Part shown: piece after piece, positions 20,629-31,640 of the stretch
Layout: the number at the start of each line of letters is the position of its first letter
Position numbering within the stretch: the first letter of the stretch is position 1
Assembly (NCBI GenBank): GCA_949128115.1
Contig: OX421964.1
Span: 1,426,001-1,490,000 of the forward strand
DNA: 64,000 nucleotides
Reading direction: 5' to 3'
Origin: Anaspis maculata
Taxonomy: Eukaryota; Arthropoda; Insecta; Coleoptera; Scraptiidae
Program-made: the position numbers and the translations under genes
The notes under the pieces: model-generated
Database searches by the model: none
What the model saw: the letters and a program-made list of their open reading frames with translations, nothing else
What the model was told of the DNA's origin: nothing

Positions 20629-21010
20629 CAGGCAGACCCTCATGAGCAATGGAAGTCTGACCAAAAGATCAGAAGTTTTAACCTTGATAAAGATCGATGC
20701 GATGCGAAGCGTGAACAATGATCAGAACCAAATGGCAATGGTCATAATGGAAAAAGAGGACGCCGAAAGAGCAATGACCTTGATGAAAATCCGCATCGGA
20801 TTGTCTCGATGCAGGGTGCAAGAAAGATTGGAGGTGAAAAGATGTTTCAGGTGTTGGAGTCACGAGCACGAAGCCCTAGAGTGCAAGGAAGAAGATCAAA
20901 GTGAGTTATATCAAAAATGTGTTGAACCCGGACATAGGAGGAAGGGCGGCGAAAACGAGCCATACTGTCTTATATGCAAGAAAACACGACACTCGACCGG
21001 AGATTGAAGA
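20629..21010 (+). pseudogene. LINE ORF1 (gag-like) zinc-knuckle fragment
   Basis: In the same reading frame as the preceding RNase H, from about 20629 the product changes to a gag-like ORF1: MAMVIMEKEDAERAM, KIRIGLSRCRVQERLEVKRC, then a CCHC knuckle CFRCWSHEHEALEC (C-x2-C-x4-H-x4-C) and two degenerate knuckles (KCVEPGH, CLICKKTRHSTGD). This is the C-terminal part of R1/Jockey-type ORF1. RNase H and gag do not normally adjoin in this order, so it is a junction between two fragments that happens to stay open until 21005-21007. Confidence 0.7.
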
Positions 21011-21094
21011 TTTGAAGATTCGTTCGCATGCAAAGGTGCTAGGCAACCAGGGCTGTGATTGGCTGTCACCTAGGCAACATCACCTGATGAGCTT

Positions 21095-22110
21095 TTCAAC
21101 AAGAGGTCACCTGAACATGTTGGGTCAAGAATTTATAATATGCTTTCTCCCGATTTGAGAAAACTTCCTCTGCAGACTTTCGTGAAAGGGTTAAAATTAT
21201 GTCTTTCGGAGCATTGTTTTTATACGATCGATGAGCTTGAGGAGTTCCTGTCCAGTAGGGTGGGCCGAAAAAATAAAAATTTGCCAAATCGAATAATAAT
21301 AGTGCGGAAAACTTGTATTTGAGCTTTATAAGTATTCCTATGAAAATTTGAAAAAAAATAATTAAGGTCTTGGGGTGCCACAAAGCACTTGAAATCTAAA
21401 AAAATTGAAATTCTTTGAATTTCTTATTTTTAAATCCAAGCATTTTTTTTCCAATTTTTTTTTGCCGAAGGTTTGTATTGGGTCTTTAACATTGTGTGTA
21501 AAATTTTTTATTTCAATTAGTCAACATTTTTGGTTCTACAGGACATTAGAAAGTTTTAATAGTTGAAAAAAATCCATTCATTTCAGAAAATGTCATGTAA
21601 AAATCAGAAACTTGACTAATTGAAACAAAAAATTGTACACACAATGTCAAAGACCCAATACAAACCTTCGGCAAAAAAAAAATGGAGAAAAAATGCTTGG
21701 ATTTGAAAAAAAAATTCAAAGAATTTCAATTTTTTTAGATTTCAAGTGCTTTGTGGCACCCCAAGACCTTAATTATTTTTTTTCAAATTTTCATAGGAAT
21801 ACTTATAAAGCTCAAATACAAGTTTTCCGCACTATTATTTTTCGATTTGGCAAATTTTTATTTTTTCGGCCCACCCTACTGTCCAGTAAGTCAGACTCGT
21901 TCTTGTGAGCTGTGCCAGACCATCGAGACGAACTAGCTTCAAAATGTAATTGTTTTTGTATTGTCGATAATTTATTCACATACCTGGGTATGCACTTTAT
22001 ACATATTATATTTCACTTATTTCTATACATATTTTTTTTTTGACGTGACCAATCTTTATTGTAAAGCAACAAGGTTGAATAAAGCATATCATATTATATC
22101 ATCCTATCGA
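21095..22110 (+). mobile_element. CR1-like LINE 3' end, interrupted by a palindromic element
   Basis: A translation from about 21095 gives SRIYNMLSPDLRKLPLQTF and LKLCLSEHCFYTIDELEEFL, the characteristic C-terminal block of CR1/Jockey-type ORF2. The frame then enters the inserted palindrome at 21258. After the insert it resumes and ends SDSFL-stop (TGA at 21906-21908), followed by a T-rich 3' UTR, AATAAA near 22077 and an ATATC-like tail. The rest of ORF2 is missing. Confidence 0.7.
21258..21880. mobile_element. Palindromic foldback MITE in LINE coding sequence
   Basis: Near-perfect arms of about 270 bp (21258-about 21526, about 21611-21880) with an 85-bp loop; ends GGGTGGGCCG and CGGCCCACCC plus TACT. 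GTCCAGTA occurs directly outside both ends (21250-21257, 21881-21888), fitting an 8-bp duplication as in hAT elements. Alternatively the repeat begins AGTAGGGTGGGCCG and the duplication is the 4-bp GTCC. Removing the insert and one flank copy restores the LINE frame. Similar frames read from each arm are mirror images, not genes. Confidence 0.85.
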
Positions 22111-22115
22111 AGAAT

Positions 22116-22370
22116 GGCCATCAATAGAACTGGACGATGAGCCCCAACAATTTACTAACAAAGACAAAGAAGGAGTTCTGACGGCAACAACAGATGGCAT
22201 ACCACCGAAAGTGATGAAATAAGTCATTCTGGAAAATCCGGGCGCAGCCACTCGAATAACGAAATAACTGCCTGAAAAACTGTAGATTCCCAAAAATTCT
22301 CGGAAAAGCTCCAAACTAGTCCGACAGACAAGGGTAAGGTACTTAACGATATGAAGCATGAAAAAAATGA
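22116..22370 (+). pseudogene. Possible LINE relic (region before the RT core)
   Basis: The frame reads EWPSIELDDEPQQFT, then DGIPPKVMK-stop-VILENPGAATRI. The DGIPP(K/E)VMK-like block followed by (I/L)xENPG resembles the (A)PGPDGIPPEVxK region upstream of LINE RT motif 1. Several stops follow. The match is short, so this is tentative. Confidence 0.35.
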
Positions 22371-22820
22371 GCGCAGTCGACGCTACTGGACTCGTCGCGT
22401 AAATTTCGGATGAATCGTGCGTTCGCCACCTCCGTGGCCCTCTCAGGTCAGTGATGCTTTGTAGAAAAGGCTGGTTGGTTACATATTTTTTCTTTTTCGG
22501 GGTCCTGAGTGCAGACCTTTTCTACCCTTATTGGCATTGCCCCTGAAGACTCAGTGGTCTCGCCTCTCAAAATATGCCCGTCACTCTCTAATCTCAAATG
22601 CAAACTAAAGCGATAAAACCTGACCGAACGTTACTTGGTTCTCCTACACATTTGTACAAAATTTTGACAAAATAAAAACGATTTTATTGCAGAAATGTTC
22701 AAAAATCTCACAAAATATTTTACTCCAAGGTCGAACTTTTCCAGTCGCCCTTCAGGCCCTTTAGTCTTCCCTTTAGGTCACTATGCGTGACCTGTCCTTA
22801 CTCTTTTTGGACACCTGTTT
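22371..22820. other. Unassigned interval
   Basis: No recognised frame or repeat; a TTTAGGTCACTATGCGTGACC hairpin-like stretch lies near 22773-22793. Confidence 0.3.
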
Positions 22821-22824
22821 TCCT

Positions 22825-23090
22825 GAAAGGTGGATTGGCGGACGAGAACCGATATAGTGGCCCGCGAGATCTGCGGATCTCACCCCCCTCGATTATTTCT
22901 TACGGTAGCACTCAAATCAGAAGTCTACATCAAGAGACCACAAAGTTTGGGGGACTTGAAAGATAAAATTCGTGAGGAATGTCCCTTGATCAGTGTAGAA
23001 TTCATCCGAAATGTTATACGAGAATTTTTGGATAGGCTTGCGTACTGCCAAGAGACTAACAGGCGGCAGTTTGAGCATTTGATCCAATGA
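22825..23090 (+). pseudogene. Mariner-like transposase relic (C-terminal part)
   Basis: One frame near 22832 reads WIGGREPI-stop-WPARSADLTPLDYFL, the third catalytic Asp block (SPDLxPxD) of mariner-type DDD transposases. After a frameshift near 22905 the second frame continues LKSEVYIKRPQSLGDLKDKI, REECPLISVEFIRNVI and CQETNRRQFEHLIQ-stop (22915-23090), the usual C-terminal tail of these proteins (LKSKVY..RP..L..LK..I). The first two catalytic residues and the DNA-binding domain are absent, and TIRs were not found. An isolated, dead fragment. Confidence 0.7.
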
Positions 23091-24310
23091 AAGGAGCCCC
23101 AAATCAATTTTTATGAAAACAAAGAATCAATTTTTCAGAAAAATAAATAAATAAAAAAAATTGACATTTAGTATTGAAATCGATCGGCTCTTCAGCCTAT
23201 AAAGAGTAAACGTAAAACATCGTGAGCTTTGGTAATACACCTGAAAAGGGAGATGCCGTCGTCAAGTAACGAAAAGTTGAAAAAGTGTAGAAAATGACGG
23301 GGGATGTCTTAGAGAAGAACACGAGAAAAACTGGGTATTTCCTGATCCAGATCATAGAAAAGAGAAGATACAAGTCACTTCCGATGTTGGAGACTTCCCG
23401 AGTATAGCTGTTGTGCCTTCAGAACACTCGAAAATAAGTGATTCAGTGGTTGTGTTTCCTGTCAATTAGACATTATTAATTGTAACAATTCATGGGATAT
23501 TCATAAGGGGATCAAGGGAATACACGTAGCGTGTAGGTCACTGATGTTGATGCTTGAGAGAGACGAAAGAGTAGAACGATGTCACCACAAGATTTCCAGA
23601 TGAACTGGAACCGAGCTACCCCGAGAGCCAATGTCTGGCGAGACAACAAAGCGTTGACCTGTAGAACAGGTGACGTGGTTTTGAGAGCTACGAGGTATGC
23701 TGTCATACTTGATGGGCATGGTTGTGGTATTCTTCTCAGTCGAGTTGAATCGCTTCAATGATTTCTTCATACTTTTGTTTACTATGATTCATATTACACT
23801 GATCAACTGTCTTCTATATTCATGCCTGAGTCCTGTGAGACAAAGATATCTGCACACAACAGATATTTTTACTTGCTGTCGTGTCTTGTAAAAGAAGGGT
23901 ATCTCCTGAGAGAAGATATTGTGACCGATCGCACCCCACCCCATTCAGGAAATTGAATGAGGCAGAAACGAAAGGGCCCGCCAGAGGCGTTTGACATGCA
24001 GAAATGAAAATGATACTTCACCTTTCCCTTTACTCAATGGTTTTGGCCGGCTGATCCGGCTCTAGGGTAGTTCCACTGCTTTGCGTAGCATCTCAAGGTC
24101 GTATCCTAGGTAAGAGCAGTCTCGAAGGAGGAAGTCAGGCGGAAGTAGAAGAAGAATCAAAACACACACACTCTCGACAAACAGTTTTACTTTCAGAAAG
24201 AATTTTATAAAGCTTTCTACATGAAATAAGGTATGAGTCAGTAACAGAATCAAACTTCACAAATGACAGGATTTCGTCAGGCAAGATTTCCCCTCACAAC
24301 AAAGCTCAAC
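23091..24310. other. Unassigned interval
   Basis: No domain recognised. A 60-codon frame at 23579-23761 begins with ATG but resembles nothing I know and is probably fortuitous. Confidence 0.3.
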
Positions 24311-24311
24311 A

Positions 24312-24331
24312 CCCCCCCCCCCCCCCCCCCC
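24312..24331. repeat. Poly(C) run of 20
   Basis: An uninterrupted mononucleotide C tract. Long C/G runs recur in the window (near 2709, 27771, 29386), and the exact length may be affected by sequencing. Confidence 0.8.
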
Positions 24332-25976
24332 TTTGTATCGCATTTGCGCCCGGACAGAGAGCCACGCGACAATGTGTAAAGAGAGACAGAAGATTAATCT
24401 GGAACAAACTAAATCAGTGTCGTTGGTGTACCTAGAGGAGAACACACTCTCAACACACGACTCTTTCTTTTGGCGTGGACACGAGGGTGGCAAAGGATTT
24501 AGACACACAGTATAATCATGCACAATGTGAATAAAAATTATGTAGGCACAGAAAACAATAGATAATCAATAAACAATAACTTAACTTAATCCTAAACCTT
24601 GGGAAGAGAACCCCAAATTTCACCCCTAACGGACAGTTTATGGGAAAGCTCTTGTAAGACCAACAAGAGCAGAAAACATGAGGAGTGTCCAACACTTGAG
24701 ATGCCAGAGGAGAACGAGTGTATTACCATCGGGCACTAACGCCAGTTAAGTGCGGGTCATCATGGGCCTTCACCGCATACTGAGCTAGCTTGACCGGGCC
24801 AGATAGCAAAGCATGTCTCGTGGCTACTGGCCGGACGTAATACAACTCAACTCGAACACAGAACAAGTATACTAGTGCCGCAAGAAAGAGCCCATTTACA
24901 CCAGTAATAAAAGAATAAAATACAATCATACACTCCCTGAAATAAAGAGATGTGAAGAAGACCAACAATGAGTAAAGCTCACCCTGTCCCACACAAATCT
25001 CACACACAATGGGTGACTAGGACATGTTTACATCTTGTAGATCCCATCTCAATTTCGTTTACGGCTTGTAGATTCCATTTCAATTTTTATGTGCATCTCG
25101 TAAGTCTCATCTCAATTTTATGTTCATCTCAATTTCCACGTGCCGGTTTAATAAACCCCTTGTGGTAAAGTTGATGTCGTACGAGCCTTCTCTCGTAAAC
25201 AAAATCCCTTTTTTGGTCATTGTTGTTGTTGGACATGCCCTGTGTCTTGAAGCTAACCATCAGCTACCCCCGGGGTATGAGAATCGGAAGGACAAAGCCA
25301 CTCACAACCACTAATAAATATTTTTACCATCTTTTGTACAAACCAGGGCCAAGAATTATCCGCCACGGCGATGACCCAGTCTCTCTCTCCGCCACTGGAA
25401 GGTCCACTTGCCCAGGAGGACTGCAGGGCGATATCTCGATCCCCTGTCTCTCCAAAACATGCCGCGAAACTCTCCCCGCGAACACAAAGCAAACGATACA
25501 AGCCTAACTTGAGGTTTTCTAATTTCTACTACGCAGTTAGCAAGCAAATAAATCTTTTCCTCGTCGGAAATTGGTAAAAGTTACGGGTTACCTGGCGTTT
25601 TTACTGCCAGCCAGCTCCTGATGCCTCATCTTCGGTCTTTCGGGATGATTTCCAAAATTACCGTGGTAGAATCGGCTGAATATTCGAGTGTTTTTCGGAC
25701 GGGACACAGCAACTGGGCCAAGCTTCTAGTATGGCCTCTCTCTACCTTCTTCTCTTCCCGCTCGCCCGCTTCCCGTCGGTCGAGCAAAATCAATAAAACC
25801 AATAATCCATATGTGTCACGTACAGTGGATATCTGGTGGTATACGTCAGCCTCTAGGTTCGTAGTTATTTTACTCGATTTTACTCGAGGGAGGAATTAGT
25901 TGACGGCCGGGGGTCCTGGACGGTTTCAATATCTTTCCTTACTTTGTTATCTGATGAAATAATATACGTCTTGAAC
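24332..25976. other. Unassigned interval with degenerate CATCTCAATTT repeats
   Basis: About 25025-25140 contains spaced, imperfect copies of CTTGTAGATCCCATCTCAATT, ending in CATCTCAATTTCC. The remainder shows no recognised domain. Confidence 0.3.
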
Positions 25977-26643
25977 TGTTAAGACCTGGTTTTTAATATT
26001 GTTGATTTACATCGAGTCATGTTGTGGTATTTATTATGATAAATAATTGTTGATGATTTTACTGACCATGTTTATTGAGTTTATTCTTGATATTTTATTG
26101 TCATGTTTTATTCTGGTACCATTAAAAAGACATCCGCATATGCAACACTGTTCTCTTTTCTTCTTTCGGCAGCAGGGGCCTGTTCAAGAGAACCTGTGCT
26201 TAGCCAAACTCGTCTCTATTCCCTCTTTAGATCCCTCGTCAATTTAAGTCACCGCAGAACTTACTAATAAACATTTGTCTCCCTCTTCTTTCCCTTCGCG
26301 CCAAGTGATGTACAGGCGATACTCACACTTTGGTTCTGCCGTTTAGTTTCCGCTATACAGGTTCCTCAACAATCTAGGTTACTGGAACTAATATGATCTG
26401 TTCTAGCGAGAGCGATACTCTCTCTCGTCTTTCTCTTGTTCTCTCTGCAGCAGTGGCTTACACACTGTATTTCAAATAGTGGGAGGGTGGGATGATTGAA
26501 TTGATATTGCATTCTTGAACATAAGTCAATATATTGGAATAAAATTGTTCTTTGTTGATTTGAAGTCTCTGTGTTTCATTTCCAAGCCTTCACTTACTAC
26601 CTGTACTACCTTGGGTAACTACAACATAAGGAAAGTCCTAACA
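25977..26643 (+). mobile_element. Candidate copia-type LTR (solo or orphan)
   Basis: The segment starts TGTTAAGACC and ends AGTCCTAACA, a TGTTA/TAACA inverted terminus usual for Ty1/copia LTRs. Length 667 bp. An AATAAA lies near 26540 in the 3' part. The flanking pentamers TGAAC and AACAC do not match, and no gag-pol follows, so it may be an LTR left after rearrangement. The assignment rests on termini and length only. Confidence 0.45.
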
Positions 26644-27180
26644 AACACTACTAGATAAACACGATTGGCCAAACTAAGTCTTCAACTTAAAGGGGATTCT
26701 TCTGCTTCTTTGGGGAAGGTTTATTTTTATAAGAGCGGTGGGTTGGGAGATTACAGTATACCCGAAGCTATCAGCCCAAGAAGTATGATGTGCATATTGC
26801 TGAAATCAGAATTTCATAATCTATTCGAATTTGCAAAAAAAAGGAAAGGGGTTCAATTTGAAAAAATGGCTGATAACGACGTCACACCTTTTACAAAAAC
26901 GGCGGCAAATATGAAAATTTCACATCAAAATGTGCCGAATTGGACAACAAAATCGACCGATTCGTTTTTTTTTAAAGGACTGCGAATTTTTTATTGAGTT
27001 TGTTCCATACCTTTGCCCCTCACTGTATCTGTTTGCATACCGTAATCTTCTACTTGCCTTAGTTGCAACAGCCGGTTTGTCGCGACACTTTCAAAGATTT
27101 TTGTTGACAGCAGAAATAATTGGATGGACAATTTCCCAGACGGTTCCAGCACGTATTTTTGATGAACTACAATAAGTTGT
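26644..27180. other. Possible end of a Tc1/mariner-like element near 27000-27025
   Basis: CCTTTGCCCCTCACTG followed by TA at 27026-27027 could be the terminal repeat of a TA-inserting element lying to the left. No matching left terminus was found, so this remains a weak suggestion. The rest is AT-rich. Confidence 0.25.
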
Positions 27181-27254
27181 AGAGCGTCAACTTATGACCT
27201 TAGATCACTCATTACACTTCTCCTTTTGAATATTTCCAAGTCGACAGGCACCTT

Positions 27255-27430
27255 TTCCAAATGTCTCAACCAAAGAGGTACCAGTGACTATCCTTCCGGT
27301 TCGCAATATCATCACTCTTAAAGCTCCAGGACCACCAAATCTGAGCTCCTTGTACTCAAGAACATGGGAAGCGACACCTCAACAGCTACATGTCTGATAT
27401 CATGAAACTAATTTACAAAAATGGATGAAA
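27255..27430 (+). pseudogene. Possible LINE RT N-terminal relic
   Basis: A broken frame reads PVRNIITLKAPGPPNLSSL, resembling the KAPGPDGIS block that precedes LINE RT motif 1. Very short; tentative. Confidence 0.3.
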
Positions 27431-27835
27431 TAATGGTCAAAGTTGGCGTCGCCGAGGGGGGTTGATTAAAGCCACAGCTTCGAGCATGCACTCCAGCTCG
27501 AAAGTGAGAAAATTTAATTTGTGTACAACGTTCCACTACACTTACGAAACCGCATTGTACGTCTCATGTTTCACTCACAATCTTAGCTGCTCTGGCGCTT
27601 TTGCCCCACCTTTCCCTGGTTGCAAAAGTGCACGGTTGGGATCAAGCAGATATGCAGAAATCAATTATGTAACCGGCCCATAAGTATGCACATCTCAGTT
27701 CCAATATTTATCCCGGTGCAGTGGCGCCGAATAGACCCTTTTTTGTGGCGCTCGCCATACCTCAAAGTGGGGGGGGGGGTGTCTGGAGGGAAGAAAAGGA
27801 GAAGAAGAAAGGAAAAAAGGTGAAAATGGAGGAAA

Positions 27836-27860
27836 GATAGATAGATAGATAGATAGATAG
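27836..27860. repeat. GATA microsatellite, probable tail of a minus-strand LINE
   Basis: Six GATA units. Read on the minus strand, the adjacent sequence (27861-28000) ends with AATAATAAACTATCTATC, i.e. AATAAA-like sequence then a CTAT tandem tail, as in CR1/RTE-type 3' ends. No coding part was recognised to the right. Confidence 0.55.
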
Positions 27861-27999
27861 TTTATTATTCGTTCGTATTATTACCATACATAATGTGGTG
27901 TTGAACCCGTCCAGCAACAACAAAAAAAATAGATAAAAACATATGTACAAATACAATTTATAAATATGAAGAAAGAGAAGAGGAAGGGAGATTTACCCA

Positions 28000-28585
28000 T
28001 CAAATTGTTGAATATAGGTCCCTTCGTTTCGGTTTTTTTGAGTGCGCATGTCTGGCGCGAATTTCATAGTTTCGTACACCGATATTGAAAATTAACACAA
28101 AAAAATATTGCAGTGCACCTAAAATTCCACAAATAATTCGGTTGAATGTTAGATACCATTTTCTATATTCAAAGAAAATGTTTCATTGAAATTAAGTTCA
28201 ATGATCATTTGTGCATGGAAGTTCAGGAACAACGAAAATGGCAACAGCGCTCAAAACAACAAGAATCGGTGCCAACTGTCACTTTGTGACAATTATGATC
28301 ACACTTCTCGTTTTCACCTGACCTACATTTCATTTGCTCATGCTTTGACGAAAGAACACAACTTGTTGAAAATGGCTGTACCGAAAAGTAAAGTTCAAAG
28401 AAGCTACGAAGAGATGCATTTACGGTATGTGTAAAAGTGACAGCCAGGAACCAGTAGTTGGTCAGGCGGCTAGACAGAGCATGCAGCGTTGCCATTCAAC
28501 TGACAGGTGTACGAAAGTTTTCAAAATTTGGAGCCTTCAAGCATGCGCACCTACCCAAACGAAGTAGCCTATTAGGATTATTAGG
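28000..28585. other. Unassigned interval
   Basis: Two short overlapping frames on opposite strands at 28186-28495, neither recognised. Confidence 0.3.
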
Positions 28586-28587
28586 TA

Positions 28588-28812
28588 CAGTTGGGAGCGA
28601 AATGATTCATACGGCACCGCTAGGAAGTCGGCTGTATTTCAGAAATGTTAGCTGCTTGGATCGTTCTTGAATGCCAGTTTTGATTACGACTAGGATTACG
28701 ACCAATCGATCTCTAATCAAAACTGGCATTCAAGAACAATCCAAACAGCTAACATTTCTGAAATCCAGCCGACTTCCTAGAGGAGCCGTATGAATCATTT
28801 CGCTCCCAACTG
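28588..28812. mobile_element. MITE with TA duplication (Tc1/mariner-type)
   Basis: Terminal inverted repeats of about 100 bp start CAGTTGGGAGCGAAATGATT and end with the complement. TA lies outside both ends (28586-28587, 28813-28814). The central loop is about 25 bp and AT-rich. Total 225 bp, no coding capacity. Only a few mismatches separate the arms, so it is comparatively young. Confidence 0.85.
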
Positions 28813-28814
28813 TA

Positions 28815-30320
28815 CATTGAATCTGAATAGTTGTTCATGATGTAGGTATAGGTGTACCGTATGATCAAAACCATTTTACCTCAAGAGTACTATGATTTTT
28901 TTTTGCCTTTTTCAATTGTTGGTAGTATGTCCTGCAATTTACTTCAAAGTGACATCTGCTTGTTGTTTGAAAATCTTCAATGCATGTCCGTAAGGAATAC
29001 GATCACTCTCTGTTTTTCAATTTTGTGCCATTTCGAAAATAACTTACGATAATGAAAGCTTCTATTCAGTTTTAAACATTTTCAGAGACTGACAATGGCA
29101 TGTAACAGTTCATTCAGTCATAATGGCCAACCTTTGATATGTAAAATATTAATTTCATAGCACTCTAGAATCACAAGCAGACATCGTCATGCCTCAAAGT
29201 CATTATACGGGCTATTCTTCGTTATAGTAGGTACTTAGTATTGTATTACCTGTTATAGCGACATCCCTTTTTTGCTTATATTGTTAGTTAGTATTATGAT
29301 TATCATTATTCCGGAAAAATTTCGCCTGCGGCGCCAACTGAAGTGCTCTTGGGCCCCTCGGCCCGACCGTTGCGTGGCAATAGAAGGGGGGGGGGGGGTC
29401 TAAAATTTTCTTCGCCATAGTAAAATTTTATGAGTTCGGCGCCACTGTCCCGGTGAATCTGAAGGATGCAGATTGCGGAACAAGTGTCTTAGGTATGCAC
29501 GCCACCACTCCGGCTCTATCCGGAGGGAAATCGTGGAAATTTCGATACGACAACGGCGGCGGGCAAGACGGACGAATTTTCCGCGTCGTTCGGGGATTTA
29601 CACCGGCGCGAAACTTTATACGTGAATAATCAATCATGAACTGCCAAGCCGGCGCGTTTATTTTTCTCGTCCGCTCTCCTATAAAACACCGTGTTTATCC
29701 TAGGAAAGTTAATCAAGTTATCGATGTCGGAATTGATTAGGCATGCTTGCCTATATTCAATTTAACAGCTTTGTTCGTTAGAGTGAGCTATGGAAATTGG
29801 TATTTACGATAAAAAAATGAGCGCTTGCATCAAATTATCGAGTGCATAACACCGAAGGACGAAAGATGTCGAAAGCATAAAAGTCATAAACGGTATTGTC
29901 GAAAGATCAAAAAAGTCTGAAATCGAAATTTTGAAACAGTGAAATACAATTATTATTGAGCAAGCAACTTTCAAGTCGAAATAACAAAATATCGAAATGC
30001 AAAAAGGGGATGTTCGCCCTCTAGCCCACTACCGCCACCCCCAAGGCGGTGGTCGTTCTTCAAAACCGTTTTGGCATTGAGGATTGGCTTACATGATGTT
30101 CCAAACTTCCAAGAAAAAATCTAGTTTGCTCATTCATGTCGGCAAAGTGCATCGTGCACATACCGGCAGTGACCAGTCATCTCAGACAACAGCTGCTGGA
30201 GTAAGAGCAGTATGCTCAGCTTTAGGAAGATATGATATCTATCATCACAACAAGCACTACGCATGCGCACTAGCGGCGCAAAACGACACTTGAAAAGAAG
30301 TTTCGACTTGAAAAACAGAA
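28815..30320. other. Unassigned interval with a G-run
   Basis: No gene seen. The stretch with a G-run near 29386-29398 and GCGCCACTG at about 29440 resembles 27720-27780 (GTGGCGCC... G-run), hinting at a dispersed repeat. A small hairpin (ACCGCC...GGCGGT) is present at about 30027-30050. Confidence 0.3.
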
Positions 30321-30329
30321 GATGACTCC

Positions 30330-30842
30330 TTATCTCGGACGCACAGGGTAGGTGTTCTAGATCCTTTGGTGTTGAGCGTTTCGAGCAAAAATTCACTTGC
30401 TGCGTGCCAGGGCTGAAGACCTCCAGCTTGAGCGAGTCGGCTTTTCTAGCCGACAGCAAAACCCGCAGTTATAAACGACACAGGGATAACAAGTGGAGGG
30501 TCTTCGAAAGCACAACAGCACATAAAATTGATTCTGACCAGCCTAGCCTGCTGAAGAGAATGTCGTGTTTTGCGTCTCGCTCGGTGAGCCACCAAATGTG
30601 TCCATGTGCCATCAGTTTGGTGTCGTCAGCATAATTATAAGATGTGATTTTCCGGATTATCTTTATGGAGGTCGCTCACGTAAATGAAAAACAATAGAGG
30701 ACCGAAGATAGACCTCTGAGGGATTCCCACCTTGATTCTCACCCTCTCAGACAAAATGCCATTGATTTTCACCTGCTGATAGCGGTCTTTCAGGTATGAT
30801 TCTAACAGATCAATGCTCGTACGATCAAAATTGTAAGATCTT
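30330..30842 (-). pseudogene. LINE reverse transcriptase relic, minus strand
   Basis: Read on the minus strand from 30842: DRTSIDLLESYLKDRYQQVK, INGILSERVRIKVGIPQRSI, FGPLLFFIYVSDLH. VGIPQ(R)SIFGPLLF is RT motif B (Gly replaced by Arg), and the next frame has the remains of a YADDTKL motif C region near 30620. Frameshifts and stops follow. It is Jockey-type by sequence style. The 5' end is immediately adjacent to an inverted duplicate of its own first 56 bp. Confidence 0.7.
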
Positions 30843-30918
30843 CGTTTTTCAACGAGGATACCAAGATCCTACAATTCTGATCGTACGAGCATTGATCTGT
30901 CGGAATCATACCTGAAAG
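30787..30918. repeat. 56-bp inverted duplication at the 5' end of the LINE relic
   Basis: Left arm 30787-30842 and right arm 30863-30918 are reverse complements with a few mismatches and a 20-bp loop. Both encode the same LINE segment (DRTSIDL.ESYLK) on opposite strands, so the structure was made from LINE sequence. Confidence 0.8.
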
Positions 30919-31640
30919 CCACCAGTACCATTTTGCGAACTGAAACAGCCTATTATGACCAGAGCAGACAAAATATCTCAAAGGAATACGTAAACATGGT
31001 ATCTTCTGTGAATCAGCCCCCTGACCGGCCCCGACATCAAAATAGAAACGCCCTAGCTGAAGACAAAATCAGCTCTGTACGTAACTTGATCTCTCAAGAT
31101 CAGCCCCAACATCGAAGTAGCGAAGCCCCAACTGAAAATTACATTTCTGGCTCTAACTTGAGCCCACCTCAAGAGCCTTATGCCTCTGATGTCATATAGT
31201 TATCACAAAGGCTGAACAACTGGAATTCAGAAAAACTATTCACCCACTTCATGTTGTGTGAGTAGTTTTTATATGAGACTGGTTCACTGGTTTCCACCGC
31301 CCACCATTACTGATTCCGTAGACGGTGAGAGAACACGCGAAATCAGCAAATGTTTGTGTTATGAAGTTGAACAAAGCATACTCTTTTCACCAATCTAAGA
31401 TCGCCGATCACAAAAATGATGTTCAAAAACTAAATAACTGCCAATCTTGAGAGATGACATGGAAAGAAAGGTCTTCTTTTAATGCTTCCATCATACTCGT
31501 AATAGGTAAAAACTTATTCAATTTTATAGGATATGACACCTTTCACATCTTCATAGCTCAAAAGTGGAGAGTTTTGTACTTTTTGGTGATTTTCAAATCA
31601 AACGTCACCACTTGCCACGAATCTTGTAGAATCCTTCAGA
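30919..31640. other. Unassigned interval with an open frame at 30933-31199
   Basis: The plus-strand frame has internal similarity (SSVNQPPDRPRHQNRNALAE and SQDQPQHRSSEAPTEN), suggesting a degenerate direct repeat of about 100 bp. No domain recognised. Confidence 0.3.

Noticed and set aside
21096..21936. Paired similar peptides from opposite strands (MWHPKTL...) as a duplicated gene
   Set aside because: They come from the two arms of a palindrome and are necessarily mirror images.
23579..23761. ATG-started 60-codon frame as a small gene
   Set aside because: No homology recognised, competing frame on the opposite strand, and isolated between transposon relics.
24312..24331. Poly(C) as a biological signal
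   Set aside because: Homopolymer runs are common in this window and are prone to length error; no associated structure.
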